Assembly (NCBI RefSeq): GCF_000159955.1
Contig: NZ_GG695972.1
Span: 254,082 to 284,167 of the forward strand
From: Paenibacillus sp. oral taxon 786 str. D14
GTDB lineage: Bacteria; Bacillota; Bacilli; Paenibacillales; Paenibacillaceae
Length of the DNA stretch: 30,086 bases
Reading direction: 5' to 3'
Part shown: one piece after another, positions 7,137 through 15,869 of the stretch
Position numbering within the stretch: position 1 is the stretch's first letter
Layout of the letters: every line of letters begins with the position of its first letter
Notes under the pieces: model-generated
The model's input: the letters and a program-made list of their open reading frames with translations, nothing else
Database searches by the model: none
What the model was told of the DNA's origin: nothing
Made by a program: the position numbers and the translations under genes

Positions 7137-8715
7137 CGTGCTGCTGGTTGATGATGAACGGGAGATTCGTCAAGGACTAAGGCTAAAAATTGATTGGCAG
7201 CAGCTGGGCCTCCAGATCGCCGGGGAAGCGGGGAATGGTCAGGAGGCGCTGGAGTGGCTTCAGACCGGGGACTGCGACATTATCATTACCGATATGCGCA
7301 TGCCGATCATGGACGGGGTGGAGCTGCTCGAAAGCTGTTCCCGGCAATATCCGGATATTCGTCTGATCGTGCTGACGGGATATGACGATTTTCAGTATGC
7401 CCATGCGGCGATCAAAAATCGCGCCAGCGACCTGCTGCTCAAGCCGGTGACGCGGAGCGAACTGGCCGGAGCCTTGGGCAGGGTCGCTTCTGAGCTGGAC
7501 CAGGAGCGCTCGGCGCAGTCGGAGCGGAAGCTGGCGGAATGGAAGCTGTCCCGCTACTTGGAGGAAATGAAGGAGCAATTTATTCAGAGCGTGATCCGAG
7601 CTTATCCAGGCAGCAGCCACCTGTGGCCGGAACGGGTTCGGTTGTTTGGCTTAAATGAACTGGCGGAGCAACCGGTGCGTTTTGTGGCGATCGGGTTACC
7701 GCCGGCACCGGAAGAAGCGCCGGAGGAATCCGGCCTGCGTCTGCCGTTTGAGCTGCTTTGCCGCGAGCTGGCGGGTACAACCGGTTCTGCTCCCGGTATC
7801 CCGGTCTTTCGGGAAGCGAAGCATCCTGACTTGCTGTTTGCCATCGTGCCGGGCGACACGGCCGCTGTGCAAAGCTTCTCCAGCCAAGTGGCTGATATTG
7901 TCCGCAGCTATTTGAAACAGAAGGCGCTGGTGATGGCCGGCGAACCCGTGCAAGGTCTGGAGGCATGGCGAGAGGGGTACCTTTCCTCCGTGCTGGCCTG
8001 GTATATGAGCCGGCACACGCAGCAAGCCGGAGCGGAGCCTACGCGGGGCCCGGCGGATCCGGCACAGCTGGCGGCCCAGGACAAGCTGAAGCTGCTGCAG
8101 CGGCATTTGGCCGACGGCCGCAAGGCAGCGTTTGAGAAGCTGGTGGAGGAGGAGCTCGCCGCCGCGCTGGCGTTCTCGCACCCGCAGTTTATCAAGCTGA
8201 TTTTCCAATGCTGCTTGGCCATCGAAGCGGCAGCGGATGCCATGGGGCTTGCGCTGCGGGAGAAGGACGAGATCTGGTTGGATCCGGAGCGAGTATGGGG
8301 GCTCGGCACCGTATCCAAAGCCTGCGGGTTCCTGTATGGGCTGGCGGAGCCGCTGTTTTCGCTGAAGAAGGGGGACAGCACGAGGGAGGAGCCCTCCATC
8401 GTGGAAGCGATGAAGGAAATGATCGAGCTGAATTACATGAACGATCTGAACCTGTCGCAAATCGCCGAGCAGTACCACTATAACCTGTCTTATTTGTCCG
8501 ATCTGTTTAAAACAAAAACCGGCAAATCCTTTCTCCAATACCTGACCGATGTACGCATGAACAAAGCGGTGCAGCTGCTTGACGAAACCCCGCTGTCCTT
8601 AAGCGATATCGCGGAGCTGACGGGCTTCTCCAATGCCAGCTACTTCAGCACGAAATTCAAGAAGGTATTTGGCATCAGTCCGTCCGAGTACCGGCAGAAG
8701 GATAAGAACATCTAA
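7129..8715 (+). CDS. YesN-type response regulator with AraC DNA-binding domain
   Basis: The 528-residue protein starts MYNVLLVDDE, giving the acidic pair Asp8-Asp9. The phosphoacceptor is Asp55 in IIITDMRMPIMDG, and the receiver-domain Lys lies in LLLKPV near residue 104. A long middle region of uncertain fold is followed by two AraC-type helix-turn-helices in the last 100 residues (LSQIAEQYHYNLSYLSDLFK and DIAELTGFSNASYFSTKFKK). ATG 7129 is favoured over ATG 7123 because GGAGG (7115-7119) is nine bases before it. It overlaps the kinase gene and most likely activates the transporter and glycosidase genes that follow. Confidence 0.92.
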   Translation: MYNVLLVDDEREIRQGLRLKIDWQQLGLQIAGEAGNGQEALEWLQTGDCDIIITDMRMPIMDGVELLESCSRQYPDIRLIVLTGYDDFQYAHAAIKNRASDLLLKPVTRSELAGALGRVASELDQERSAQSERKLAEWKLSRYLEEMKEQFIQSVIRAYPGSSHLWPERVRLFGLNELAEQPVRFVAIGLPPAPEEAPEESGLRLPFELLCRELAGTTGSAPGIPVFREAKHPDLLFAIVPGDTAAVQSFSSQVADIVRSYLKQKALVMAGEPVQGLEAWREGYLSSVLAWYMSRHTQQAGAEPTRGPADPAQLAAQDKLKLLQRHLADGRKAAFEKLVEEELAAALAFSHPQFIKLIFQCCLAIEAAADAMGLALREKDEIWLDPERVWGLGTVSKACGFLYGLAEPLFSLKKGDSTREEPSIVEAMKEMIELNYMNDLNLSQIAEQYHYNLSYLSDLFKTKTGKSFLQYLTDVRMNKAVQLLDETPLSLSDIAELTGFSNASYFSTKFKKVFGISPSEYRQKDKNI

Positions 8716-8818
8716 AAAAAGTAAAAGTCCAACGCCCAAAGAAATTGGATTCTTCTCCTTTTTTGTATGCGCTACCATTTAATCAGCAAGACCATTCTCA
8801 TGAAGGGGGAAGGAAGAG

Positions 8819-10174
8819 ATGAAGAAGACGAAGGCGATGTTGTTGGCCAGTTTGTTTCTTGTTACGGCCATCTTGGTCTCGGCGTGCGGCTCCGGTAACA
8901 ACAATGCCGGGAGTGTAACTACGGGGAATACGAACCAGCCGTCGGAGGCAGGAGGCGCCGCCAGCGAGGAGCAAGTTGAGCTTCGCGTCATGTGGTGGGG
9001 GGACCAAACCCGGGCTGACATTACCACGGCCATGCTGAAGAAGTTCGAGGAGAAACACCCGAACATCAAGGTGATCCCCGAGTTTTCTCCTTTTGATGGA
9101 TATTTCGATAAGCTGAATACGCAGCTGGCATCGGGGACGGCCCCGGACCTGTTTACGTTAGGGAGCAATATCTTGGAATATGCCACACGGGATGTACTGC
9201 TGGATATCACTCCGTACGTCGGCAATGAAGTCGATACCAGCAAAATTTCGCCGCAGCTCATCAACGTGAATACGTTTGATGGTAAGCTGCGGGGGATCTC
9301 GATTGGGGCGAACTCGACAGCGATTCTCGCGAATACGGCGCTGTTTGAGAAAGCCGGTCTTCCTTTGCCGACGAAGGAATGGACTTGGGACGATTTTATC
9401 AAGATCAATGAACAGATTGCGGCTACCGGTAAAGACATTTACGGCTCTTACGATTATTCCGGCGAGATGGACCAGTTTGGGGTATACCTGACTCAGCGGG
9501 ACAAGATGATCTACAATGAGCCGGAGAAGAAGCTGGGCTTCGAGGCGGCGGACGTCGCCGAGTGGTTCACGCTCTGGGAAGGCATGCGCAAAGCCGGCAG
9601 CATCGTTACGCCGGAGCTGCAAATTTCGGCCGATCCGGACGATACAAGCATGTCCCTGGTGACGAAAGGCCAAGTGGCGATGCAGTTTATTCCGACGAAC
9701 CAGTTTGCTGATTTCCAAAAAATGTCCCAGGATAAGCTGACGCTCATCCCGGTTCCGATGGGACCAAACGGCAGCATGATCTCCGTTCAATCGAGCCAGA
9801 ACATCGTGGGTTATGCCAATACCAAGCATCCGAAGGAAGTAGCGATGCTGATGGACTTCTGGGTGAACGATCCGGACGCAGCCAAAATCCTTGGCAACAA
9901 CCGCGGCGTGCCAGTCTCCTCGGAGATGCGGGCCGTACTGAAGGCGGAGGCTTCCGAAACGGATAAAGTGGTATACGATTACCTGGATATCGTGGCGGTG
10001 GATGATGTCGACCTGTTGTACAACGTTCCGGGCTCCAACGAGTTTAAGCAAGAGCTGCTGAAAGCCAGCCAGAACGTGGCATTCGGACGGATGGACATCG
10101 CGAAGGCAGCAGAAGATTTTTATGCACAGGGACAAAAAATCTTACAGGCAAACTTAAGTGCAACGACAAATTAA
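8819..10174 (+). CDS. Extracellular sugar-binding lipoprotein of an ABC transporter (family 1)
   Basis: This 451-residue protein has a lipoprotein signal peptide with the lipobox LVSAC; Cys23 would be lipidated. A short Asn/Gly/Thr-rich linker leads to a family 1 solute-binding fold beginning ELRVMWWGDQTRADITTAMLK and containing the typical FSPFDGYFDKLNTQLASGTAPDL region. It captures an oligo- or monosaccharide for the two permeases encoded next. A GGAAGGA ribosome binding site precedes ATG 8819. The gap of about 100 bases from the regulator shows no strong promoter, only AT-rich sequence and a weak TCCAA/TTGGA hairpin. A partial terminator after the gene may set its expression above that of the permeases. 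The substrate cannot be told from sequence. Confidence 0.93.
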   Translation: MKKTKAMLLASLFLVTAILVSACGSGNNNAGSVTTGNTNQPSEAGGAASEEQVELRVMWWGDQTRADITTAMLKKFEEKHPNIKVIPEFSPFDGYFDKLNTQLASGTAPDLFTLGSNILEYATRDVLLDITPYVGNEVDTSKISPQLINVNTFDGKLRGISIGANSTAILANTALFEKAGLPLPTKEWTWDDFIKINEQIAATGKDIYGSYDYSGEMDQFGVYLTQRDKMIYNEPEKKLGFEAADVAEWFTLWEGMRKAGSIVTPELQISADPDDTSMSLVTKGQVAMQFIPTNQFADFQKMSQDKLTLIPVPMGPNGSMISVQSSQNIVGYANTKHPKEVAMLMDFWVNDPDAAKILGNNRGVPVSSEMRAVLKAEASETDKVVYDYLDIVAVDDVDLLYNVPGSNEFKQELLKASQNVAFGRMDIAKAAEDFYAQGQKILQANLSATTN

Positions 10175-10193
10175 CCGGCCTGTCACACGAAAG

Positions 10194-10219
10194 AGGGGAT
10201 CCGTTGGGTTCCCCTTTTT
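10194..10219 (+). terminator. Weak intra-operon terminator between binding protein and permeases
   Basis: AGGGGA (10194-10199) pairs with TCCCCT (10210-10215), followed by TTTT. The stem is short, so read-through into the permease genes is likely, giving more binding protein than permease. Confidence 0.5.
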
Positions 10220-10257
10220 CTGAACCCAAGGAATGATGGTTACGGAGGTGTTTACTT

Positions 10258-11208
10258 ATGGATTCGGTGACAGGTGTGGCAACCCAAACGATGGTAAAGC
10301 CAAAACGACGTCGATCCCTGAAACGGAACTTGACGGGTTATTTGTTTCTGCTGCCCTGGTTGATTGGATTTTTTTGCATGGCGATTGGGCCGATTCTGGC
10401 TTCGCTGTATTTGTCCTTTACGAACTATAACATGTTGAAAGCGCCCGCTTGGATTGGGCTTCAGAATTTTACGGAGATGTTTACGGGAGATGCCACGTTT
10501 ACCCATTCGTTGAAGCTGACATTTCAATACGTGTTCCTCTCCGTTCCTCTGCGGTTGGTGTTCGCACTGGCGGTCGCGATTATTTTGAATAAAGGGTTAC
10601 GGCTGCTTGGCCTATATCGGACCGTCTATTACATCCCTTCGTTGTTAGGGGGGAGCGTGGCGATTGCGGTGGTTTGGAAAAAAATCTTCTCCGGTGACGG
10701 GTTGTTTAACCGGTTCCTCGGGATTTTTCATATTGATGCCCCCGATTGGGTGGCCAATCCGAGCTACATTATTTATTCCATCGTCGCGCTGTCGGTTTGG
10801 CAATTTGGCTCGTCGATGGTGATTTTCCTGGCGGGACTGAAGCAGATCCCGGGGGAAATCTACGAGGCTGCGGCGGTGGACGGCATCAGCCGGACGCGTC
10901 AGTTTCTGCGGATCACGCTGCCGCTGTTGTCGCCGGTTATCCTGTTTAACCTGGTGATGAACATGATCAGCTCGTTCCAGGTGTTTACCTCCGGGTACAT
11001 TATCGGGGACGGTCATGGCGGGCCGATCGACTCGACGATGTTCTACTCGCTGTACCTGTATTTGAAGGGGTTCTCTTACTTTAATATGGGTTACGCCTCG
11101 GCTATGGCTTGGGTGATGCTGGTGATTATCGGTATTTTTACGGCGATCGTGTTCGCTTCCTCCAAGTATTGGGTTTATTACGGCGACGGCAAGGACGAAA
11201 GGGGCTGA
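10258..11208 (+). CDS. Sugar ABC transporter permease, MalF/UgpA type
   Basis: This 316-residue protein has a basic cytoplasmic N-terminus (KPKRRRSLKRN) and six predicted membrane segments. The cytoplasmic EAA loop (EIYEAAAVDGISRTRQFLRI) contacts the ATPase subunit. It forms the first half of the permease channel for the sugar bound by the lipoprotein upstream. GGAGGTG at 10244-10250 gives a clear start at ATG 10258. The second permease gene follows after five bases. No ATP-binding subunit is encoded in the locus, so a shared MsmX-like ATPase elsewhere is expected, as is common for this transporter family in Bacilli. Confidence 0.93.
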   Translation: MDSVTGVATQTMVKPKRRRSLKRNLTGYLFLLPWLIGFFCMAIGPILASLYLSFTNYNMLKAPAWIGLQNFTEMFTGDATFTHSLKLTFQYVFLSVPLRLVFALAVAIILNKGLRLLGLYRTVYYIPSLLGGSVAIAVVWKKIFSGDGLFNRFLGIFHIDAPDWVANPSYIIYSIVALSVWQFGSSMVIFLAGLKQIPGEIYEAAAVDGISRTRQFLRITLPLLSPVILFNLVMNMISSFQVFTSGYIIGDGHGGPIDSTMFYSLYLYLKGFSYFNMGYASAMAWVMLVIIGIFTAIVFASSKYWVYYGDGKDERG

Positions 11209-11213
11209 GAGAG

Positions 11214-12053
11214 ATGGTGTTGAGGCTAAGCTTAAGCAAACTGTGGAGACACGTGGTGGTGATCGTGATCGGGACGATCATGATTTATCCGGTGTTGTGG
11301 ATGATCAGCAGCTCGTTCAAGCCAAACGCGGAAATCTTCTCGGACATGGGATTGTGGCCGGATTCCTTCACGTTCTCCAATTACGTTAACGGCTGGCGGG
11401 GGATTCAGGGGTATTCATTTGGGCATTTCCTGATCAATTCCTTTATTATTGCGGCGCTGGCGGTGATTGGCAACGTAATCTCCTGCTCGCTGGCGGCCTT
11501 TGCCTTTGCGCGTTTGAATTTTGCGGGTCAAAAATTCTGGTTCAGCATGATGCTGATGACGCTGATGCTGCCGTTTCAAGTGACGCTCATTCCGCAATAT
11601 ATTCTGTTCCACACGTTTGGATGGGTGAATACGTTTCTTCCGCTCGTTGTGCCGAAGTTTTTTGCATTGGATGCGTTTTTCGTGCTGCTGATGGTGCAGT
11701 TTATTCGCGGGTTACCGATGGAATTGGACGAAAGCGCCCGGATCGACGGCTGTGGACCTTGGCAGATATACTTGCGGATCATTATGCCGCTGTGCGTACC
11801 GGCGGTGATTACAACGTCGATCTTTACGTTCTACTGGACGTGGGACGACTTCTTTGGGCAAATGATTTACCTGAACAGTCCTAAGCTGTTTACGGTAATG
11901 ATCGGTTTGCGCTCGTTAATTGACTCCACCAGCACGTCGAACTGGGGCTCGTTGATGGCGATGTCGACGGTGGCGGTTGCGCCGGTCATCGTGATCTTCC
12001 TGATCTTCCAGCGTTATATCGTCGAAGGAATCTCGACGACGGGGCTGAAGTAA
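11214..12053 (+). CDS. Sugar ABC transporter permease, MalG/UgpE type
   Basis: The 279-residue second permease has about six membrane segments, the periplasm-side SSFKPNAEIF motif after helix 1, and an EAA loop (ELDESARIDGCGPWQIYLRI). The frame is open upstream into the previous gene, but ATG 11214 gives the family's usual length and an N-terminus (MVLRLSLSKLWRH) typical of MalG-type proteins. The ribosome binding site is weak (AAAGGGG about 11 bases upstream), which suggests coupling to the first permease, whose stop is only five bases away. It pairs with that permease to form the sugar channel. Confidence 0.92.
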   Translation: MVLRLSLSKLWRHVVVIVIGTIMIYPVLWMISSSFKPNAEIFSDMGLWPDSFTFSNYVNGWRGIQGYSFGHFLINSFIIAALAVIGNVISCSLAAFAFARLNFAGQKFWFSMMLMTLMLPFQVTLIPQYILFHTFGWVNTFLPLVVPKFFALDAFFVLLMVQFIRGLPMELDESARIDGCGPWQIYLRIIMPLCVPAVITTSIFTFYWTWDDFFGQMIYLNSPKLFTVMIGLRSLIDSTSTSNWGSLMAMSTVAVAPVIVIFLIFQRYIVEGISTTGLK

Positions 12054-12099
12054 GCTGACAGGACGGTGAACTGTACACGACTTCTAGGAGGGATTGGTT

Positions 12100-12990
12100 A
12101 TGACCTTGGCGTTATCGGACATCCATATTCGGGATCCGTTCCTCCTGCCGATGCCGGCGGAAGGCAAATATTATATGTACGGCACGATCGGAGAGACGTG
12201 CTGGAAGGGCAAACCGCGCGGGTTTGACGTTTGCGTGAGCACGGATTTGGCGGCATGGGAAGGTCCTTACCCGGCGTTCCGCCCGGAGCCGGATTTCTGG
12301 TCGGACTTCAACTACTGGGCGCCGGAGGTGCATGAGTGGCAGGGGCGCTACTACATGTTCGCCACCTTCAAGGCAGACGGCCGATGCCGGGGCACGCAAA
12401 CGCTGGTGGCGGACAGCCCGCTGGGCCCGTTCCAGCCGCTTGGGGACGGGCCGTTGACGCCGCGCGATTGGGAGTGCTTGGACGGGACATTTTACGTCGA
12501 CCCGCAGGGCGAGCCCTGGATGGTGTTCTGCCATGAATGGGTACAGGTGCAGGATGGGGAGATTTGCGCGGTGCGTCTAAGCCGCGAGCTGGACCGGGCG
12601 GTGTCTGAGCCTGTGCTATTGTTCCGGGCTTCGGAGGCACCATGGGCCGAAGGGATTCGCGGCGGGGCCAATTACGTCACGGACGGCCCCTTCCTGTACC
12701 GCGCTGATAACGGCGAGCTGCTGCTGCTCTGGTCCAGCTTTAGCGACGGCGGCTACACGATCGGCTGCGCTCGCCAAGCTGGTGGAGACATTACCGGCCC
12801 GTGGGTGCAGGACACAGAGCCGTTGTATAAACGGGATGGCGGCCACGGGATGGTGTTCCGCACGTTCGCGGGCGAGCTGCGACTGGCGATTCATACGCCA
12901 AACGACAGCCCCAATGAACGTCCGATCTTCATCCCGGTGACGGAGCAGGACGGGCGATTATACGCGCATCCGAAAGAAGTGCAGAGATAG
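12100..12990 (+). CDS. Glycoside hydrolase of family 43 type (five-bladed beta-propeller)
   Basis: This 296-residue protein has no signal peptide and is therefore probably cytoplasmic. It has the pattern of GH43/GH32/GH62-like beta-propellers: an early RDPFLL (Asp12, candidate general base), APEVHEWQGRYYMFATF, LDGTFYVDPQGEPWMVFCHEW (Asp128, pKa-modulating candidate) and WAEGIRGG (Glu184, candidate general acid). GH43 enzymes mostly hydrolyse alpha-L-arabinofuranosides, beta-xylosides or galactans. AGGAGG (12086-12091) eight bases before ATG 12100 fixes the start. The position after an importer suggests it cleaves the imported oligosaccharide inside the cell. The family is likely; the substrate is not determined. 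Confidence 0.8.
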   Translation: MTLALSDIHIRDPFLLPMPAEGKYYMYGTIGETCWKGKPRGFDVCVSTDLAAWEGPYPAFRPEPDFWSDFNYWAPEVHEWQGRYYMFATFKADGRCRGTQTLVADSPLGPFQPLGDGPLTPRDWECLDGTFYVDPQGEPWMVFCHEWVQVQDGEICAVRLSRELDRAVSEPVLLFRASEAPWAEGIRGGANYVTDGPFLYRADNGELLLLWSSFSDGGYTIGCARQAGGDITGPWVQDTEPLYKRDGGHGMVFRTFAGELRLAIHTPNDSPNERPIFIPVTEQDGRLYAHPKEVQR

Positions 12991-13004
12991 GTGAGGTGGG
13001 ACAG

Positions 13005-14720
13005 ATGGGGGAAATGGGAGAGATGGGCGTGTTGGAGCGGTTGCGCAAGATGGAGGTTGCGTCAGCTGTAAGCGGAGAAGGTTTGCGTAAGAGCACGGAT
13101 CAAGCCGTGCTGGAGGAGTTTGCCGCTTCGGGCGTCAAATTCGCGGCGAACGAAGGGAGCCCGCTGGAGCGGGTCTATTACGCTGGCGTGCGCAAGCTGC
13201 TCGATTGCATCGTGCCGTCGGTAAGCGGCGTGCCGGTGCTGCATGAAGGCGGCGTGTACCTCGGCACTTGGCTGGAGAGCACCGGCACGATCAATGCCGA
13301 GCTGCTCAGCCGCTTTGTGCCATCGGTGGCGCAGGCGACCTTCACCTTGTTTGCCGATTACCAACGCTCCGATGGCCTCATGCCCTACAAGGTGACCGGC
13401 TCGGGACCGGCATACCGGCAAATCCAGATGGTCACGCCGCTGGCCCGCTCGGTATGGAACCACTACCGCCTGAACGGCCGGGCGGACCGGGAGTTCCTGG
13501 ACAAGATGTACCGCGCCATGGAGCGGCACGACGCCTGGCTGGCCGCGTTCCGTGATACGCGGGGGACGGGCTGCGTGGAGGCGTTTTGCACGTTCGATAC
13601 GGGGCATGATCTATCTCCGCGCTTCTGGCATGTGCCGGATACGTCGCATCTGGGCGACCCGCGCCGGTACGATCCGGACTCGCCGGTGCTGCCGTTTTTG
13701 GCGCCGGATCTGACGGCTAACGTCTACTGTCAGCGGCGTTATTTGGCGGCCATCGCCGCGGAGCTGGGGGCGGCAGCAGGACCGGAGTGGGCAGCTAAAG
13801 CGGAGGCGAGCCTGTCCAGCCTGATGAAGCATTGCTATGATGCGGAAGACGGGTTCTTCTACGACGTGGACTCTAGCGGACAGTTCGTCCGCATCCAGTC
13901 TGACGTGCTGCTGCGCGTATTGGCTTGCGAGGTGGGGGACGGGGAATTTTTCGCTTCGTCGCTGCGACGATATTTGCTGAATACGCGGAAGTTTTTTGCC
14001 AAGTATCCCTTCACTTCGATTGCCATGGACGACCCGCGGTTTGATCCGTCGTCGGCCTACAACACCTGGGCGGGGACGACAAACTTCCTTAGCTTAATCC
14101 GTGCTCCGCATGCGTTTGAGTACCACGGGCGGCATGTGGAGCTAACCTGGGTACTGCAGCCGATTCTGTCGGCGATGGCCCGCATGGAGCGTTTCGCCCA
14201 GTGCCTCAGCCCTTGGACGGGAGAGGAAGGCTTCACCGAGACCTACTCCCCTGCGATTTTGTGTCTGCTCGACTATGTGGAGCGGTTGTGCGGCATCCTG
14301 CCGACGCCGGAGGAAGAGCTGTGGTTCACCGGGCTGCTGCCTTATCCGATGGATCACGGGGAAGTACCGGCCGAGGAAACCGCGTATGCCCGGAAAGTGG
14401 ACGGCACGGTATTCGAGCTGGTCAATACGCGTGAAGGCAGCACCGTATACCGGGACGGGGAGCCGTACTGCCGGTTTCCCTACGGGACCCGTCTCGTCAC
14501 CGATCGACGCGGTGAGCCTAAAGCGCTCATCGGGATGAGCGTTCGGACGGTGGAGGGTCTGCTGGAATTTGGGGGCCGAGCTTATCCGGTAAACCTCGGC
14601 GGGAACGAGGTTTGGCGATTGAATCGGGATAGCGCGGTTTCTAGTCCCGGATCAGGGCCAAAGTCAGCTTCTGCTGAAGCTTTGGCAGGTCCCGGTGTCG
14701 TTCTACCTACGTATCACTAG
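13005..14720 (+). CDS. (Alpha/alpha)6-barrel glycosidase-like protein
   Basis: This 571-residue protein has no signal peptide. Alternating helices and motifs such as YLGTWLESTGTINAELLSRF, QRSDGLMPYK, SVWNHYRLNGRADREFLDKM, DAEDGFFYDVD and YNTWAGTTNFLSLIRAP resemble six-hairpin glycosidases (GH63/MGH1-like, GH37 or debranching-type superfamilies), which are retained or inverting alpha-glycosidases. I cannot place it in a numbered family. The start is ambiguous: GTG 12996 and ATGs at 13005, 13014 and 13023 lie within a repetitive MGEMGEMG stretch, and 13005 has the best-placed purine-rich site. It follows the GH43 gene by 14 bases and should share its operon. The Ser/Gly/Ala/Pro-rich last 25 residues look unstructured. 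Confidence 0.65.
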   Translation: MGEMGEMGVLERLRKMEVASAVSGEGLRKSTDQAVLEEFAASGVKFAANEGSPLERVYYAGVRKLLDCIVPSVSGVPVLHEGGVYLGTWLESTGTINAELLSRFVPSVAQATFTLFADYQRSDGLMPYKVTGSGPAYRQIQMVTPLARSVWNHYRLNGRADREFLDKMYRAMERHDAWLAAFRDTRGTGCVEAFCTFDTGHDLSPRFWHVPDTSHLGDPRRYDPDSPVLPFLAPDLTANVYCQRRYLAAIAAELGAAAGPEWAAKAEASLSSLMKHCYDAEDGFFYDVDSSGQFVRIQSDVLLRVLACEVGDGEFFASSLRRYLLNTRKFFAKYPFTSIAMDDPRFDPSSAYNTWAGTTNFLSLIRAPHAFEYHGRHVELTWVLQPILSAMARMERFAQCLSPWTGEEGFTETYSPAILCLLDYVERLCGILPTPEEELWFTGLLPYPMDHGEVPAEETAYARKVDGTVFELVNTREGSTVYRDGEPYCRFPYGTRLVTDRRGEPKALIGMSVRTVEGLLEFGGRAYPVNLGGNEVWRLNRDSAVSSPGSGPKSASAEALAGPGVVLPTYH

Positions 14721-14867
14721 ACAACCCCCTGCACGTTTCCCGAAAAAACGCCATAAACTTATGAAGATTGCATATATTTCAGATGCCTGTCGCATAACAA
14801 TAAATAGGCGTAAAGCAGGCGCAACTTCGGGAAGTTTCGCTTGAGAATTCGGAGGGGAGTGCAGGGA

Positions 14868-15434
14868 ATGCGCATTGCTGTCATTCAGGGAAGTGCAAGG
14901 AATGGAGGGAACACGGAGGAACTGACGCGGCTGGTTTTAGAGGGGTTACCCTATACGAATATCATCCTGCGGGAGAAAGAAATCAAACCGATCCACGATC
15001 AACGGCACGACGAAGGCGGCTTCGATCCCGTGGACGATGATTACGACGAGCTGATCCTGCAGGTGCTGGAGCATGATATTTTGATCTTCGCCACGCCGGT
15101 ATATTGGTACGGGCCATCCGGCTTGATGAAGAACTTCATCGATCGCTGGTCGCAAAGCTTGCGCGATGTCCGTTTCAACTTTAAAGAGCGGATGGCGGCC
15201 AAAACAGCCTATGCCGTCGTGGTCGGCGGCGATAATCCGCGGATCAAAGCGCTGCCGCTCATTCAACAGCTGCAGTACACGTTTGATTTCGTGGGGTTAC
15301 CGTTTGCCGGTTATGTGATCGGCAAAGCCAGCAGACCGGGCGAGATCTTCAAGGACGCCCGGGCGATCCGCGAGGCTGCGGCGCTAAACGCCGAGCTACG
15401 GAAAGCCGAGCCGTTGGCGGTGAATCGTTCCTGA
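14868..15434 (+). CDS. NADPH-dependent FMN reductase / flavodoxin-like oxidoreductase
   Basis: This 188-residue flavodoxin-fold protein begins MRIAVIQGSARNGGNT. The GSARNGGNT loop (residues 8-16) binds the FMN phosphate. A second motif, ATPVYWYGPSGLMKNFIDRW, is typical of FMN_red (PF03358) NAD(P)H-quinone or iron-sulfur flavoproteins that reduce quinones, azo compounds or metals. ATG 14868 follows GGAGGGGAG (14851-14859). It is a single gene bounded by a 147-base gap after the glycosidase and a strong terminator. No partner gene indicates its substrate. Confidence 0.87.
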   Translation: MRIAVIQGSARNGGNTEELTRLVLEGLPYTNIILREKEIKPIHDQRHDEGGFDPVDDDYDELILQVLEHDILIFATPVYWYGPSGLMKNFIDRWSQSLRDVRFNFKERMAAKTAYAVVVGGDNPRIKALPLIQQLQYTFDFVGLPFAGYVIGKASRPGEIFKDARAIREAAALNAELRKAEPLAVNRS

Positions 15435-15464
15435 TCTTTACTTTCATAGACAGATGGAAGACCG

Positions 15465-15496
15465 ACGTGCGGTTGCATTTGCAGCGGCACGTTTTT
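15465..15496 (+). terminator. Rho-independent terminator after the flavin reductase gene
   Basis: ACGTGC (15465-15470) and GCACGT (15487-15492) form an outer stem. GTTGC and GCAGC form an inner stem after a single G-G mismatch, closing an ATTT loop, with TTTTT following. Confidence 0.85.
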
Positions 15497-15499
15497 CTT

Positions 15500-15869
15500 A
15501 TGCTCCCTTTGTCGAAGATAGGTAGGAACCTATGCAGCCGCCCTCTTTTTCATGATTATCCCGTTGAATCAGGCAGTAGAGAAAGAGAAATCGTTGTTAC
15601 GAAAAAGCGCTTTGTCTGAGGAGAATAGCCTGCTTTGAAGCAGTCGAGAGCTAAGTCCTTACTTAATCGTAAAAAACCTAAGATAGCCCTAGGAATACGA
15701 CCTAGGAGTATGACCAATATGGCAGATTGAAGCTGAGGCAAGAAGGCAAGTTACAAAAGTTAAAGGAAGTAATAGATCGTCCAGAATTGAAAGTGAAATT
15801 CAGATTGAAGAGGACAAGAAGTTCAAGTCCAGATTATAAAGACAAGTTTAATGCCCCGAGCGTTTCAAT
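15500..15869. other. Gene-poor AT-rich stretch with no recognisable gene
   Basis: The 370 bases have lower GC than the neighbours and short broken reading frames on both strands. Two CCTAGG palindromes lie close together near 15691 and 15707, and the interval 15727-15850 is purine-rich and could encode a Lys/Glu-rich peptide. I find no ribosome binding site or known motif. It may be the decayed edge of the mobile element that follows. Confidence 0.4.

Noticed and set aside
8716..8770. Terminator between the response regulator and binding-protein genes
   Set aside because: The TCCAA/TTGGA stem has only five or six pairs with a long loop and several bases before the T run, so it is too weak to list.
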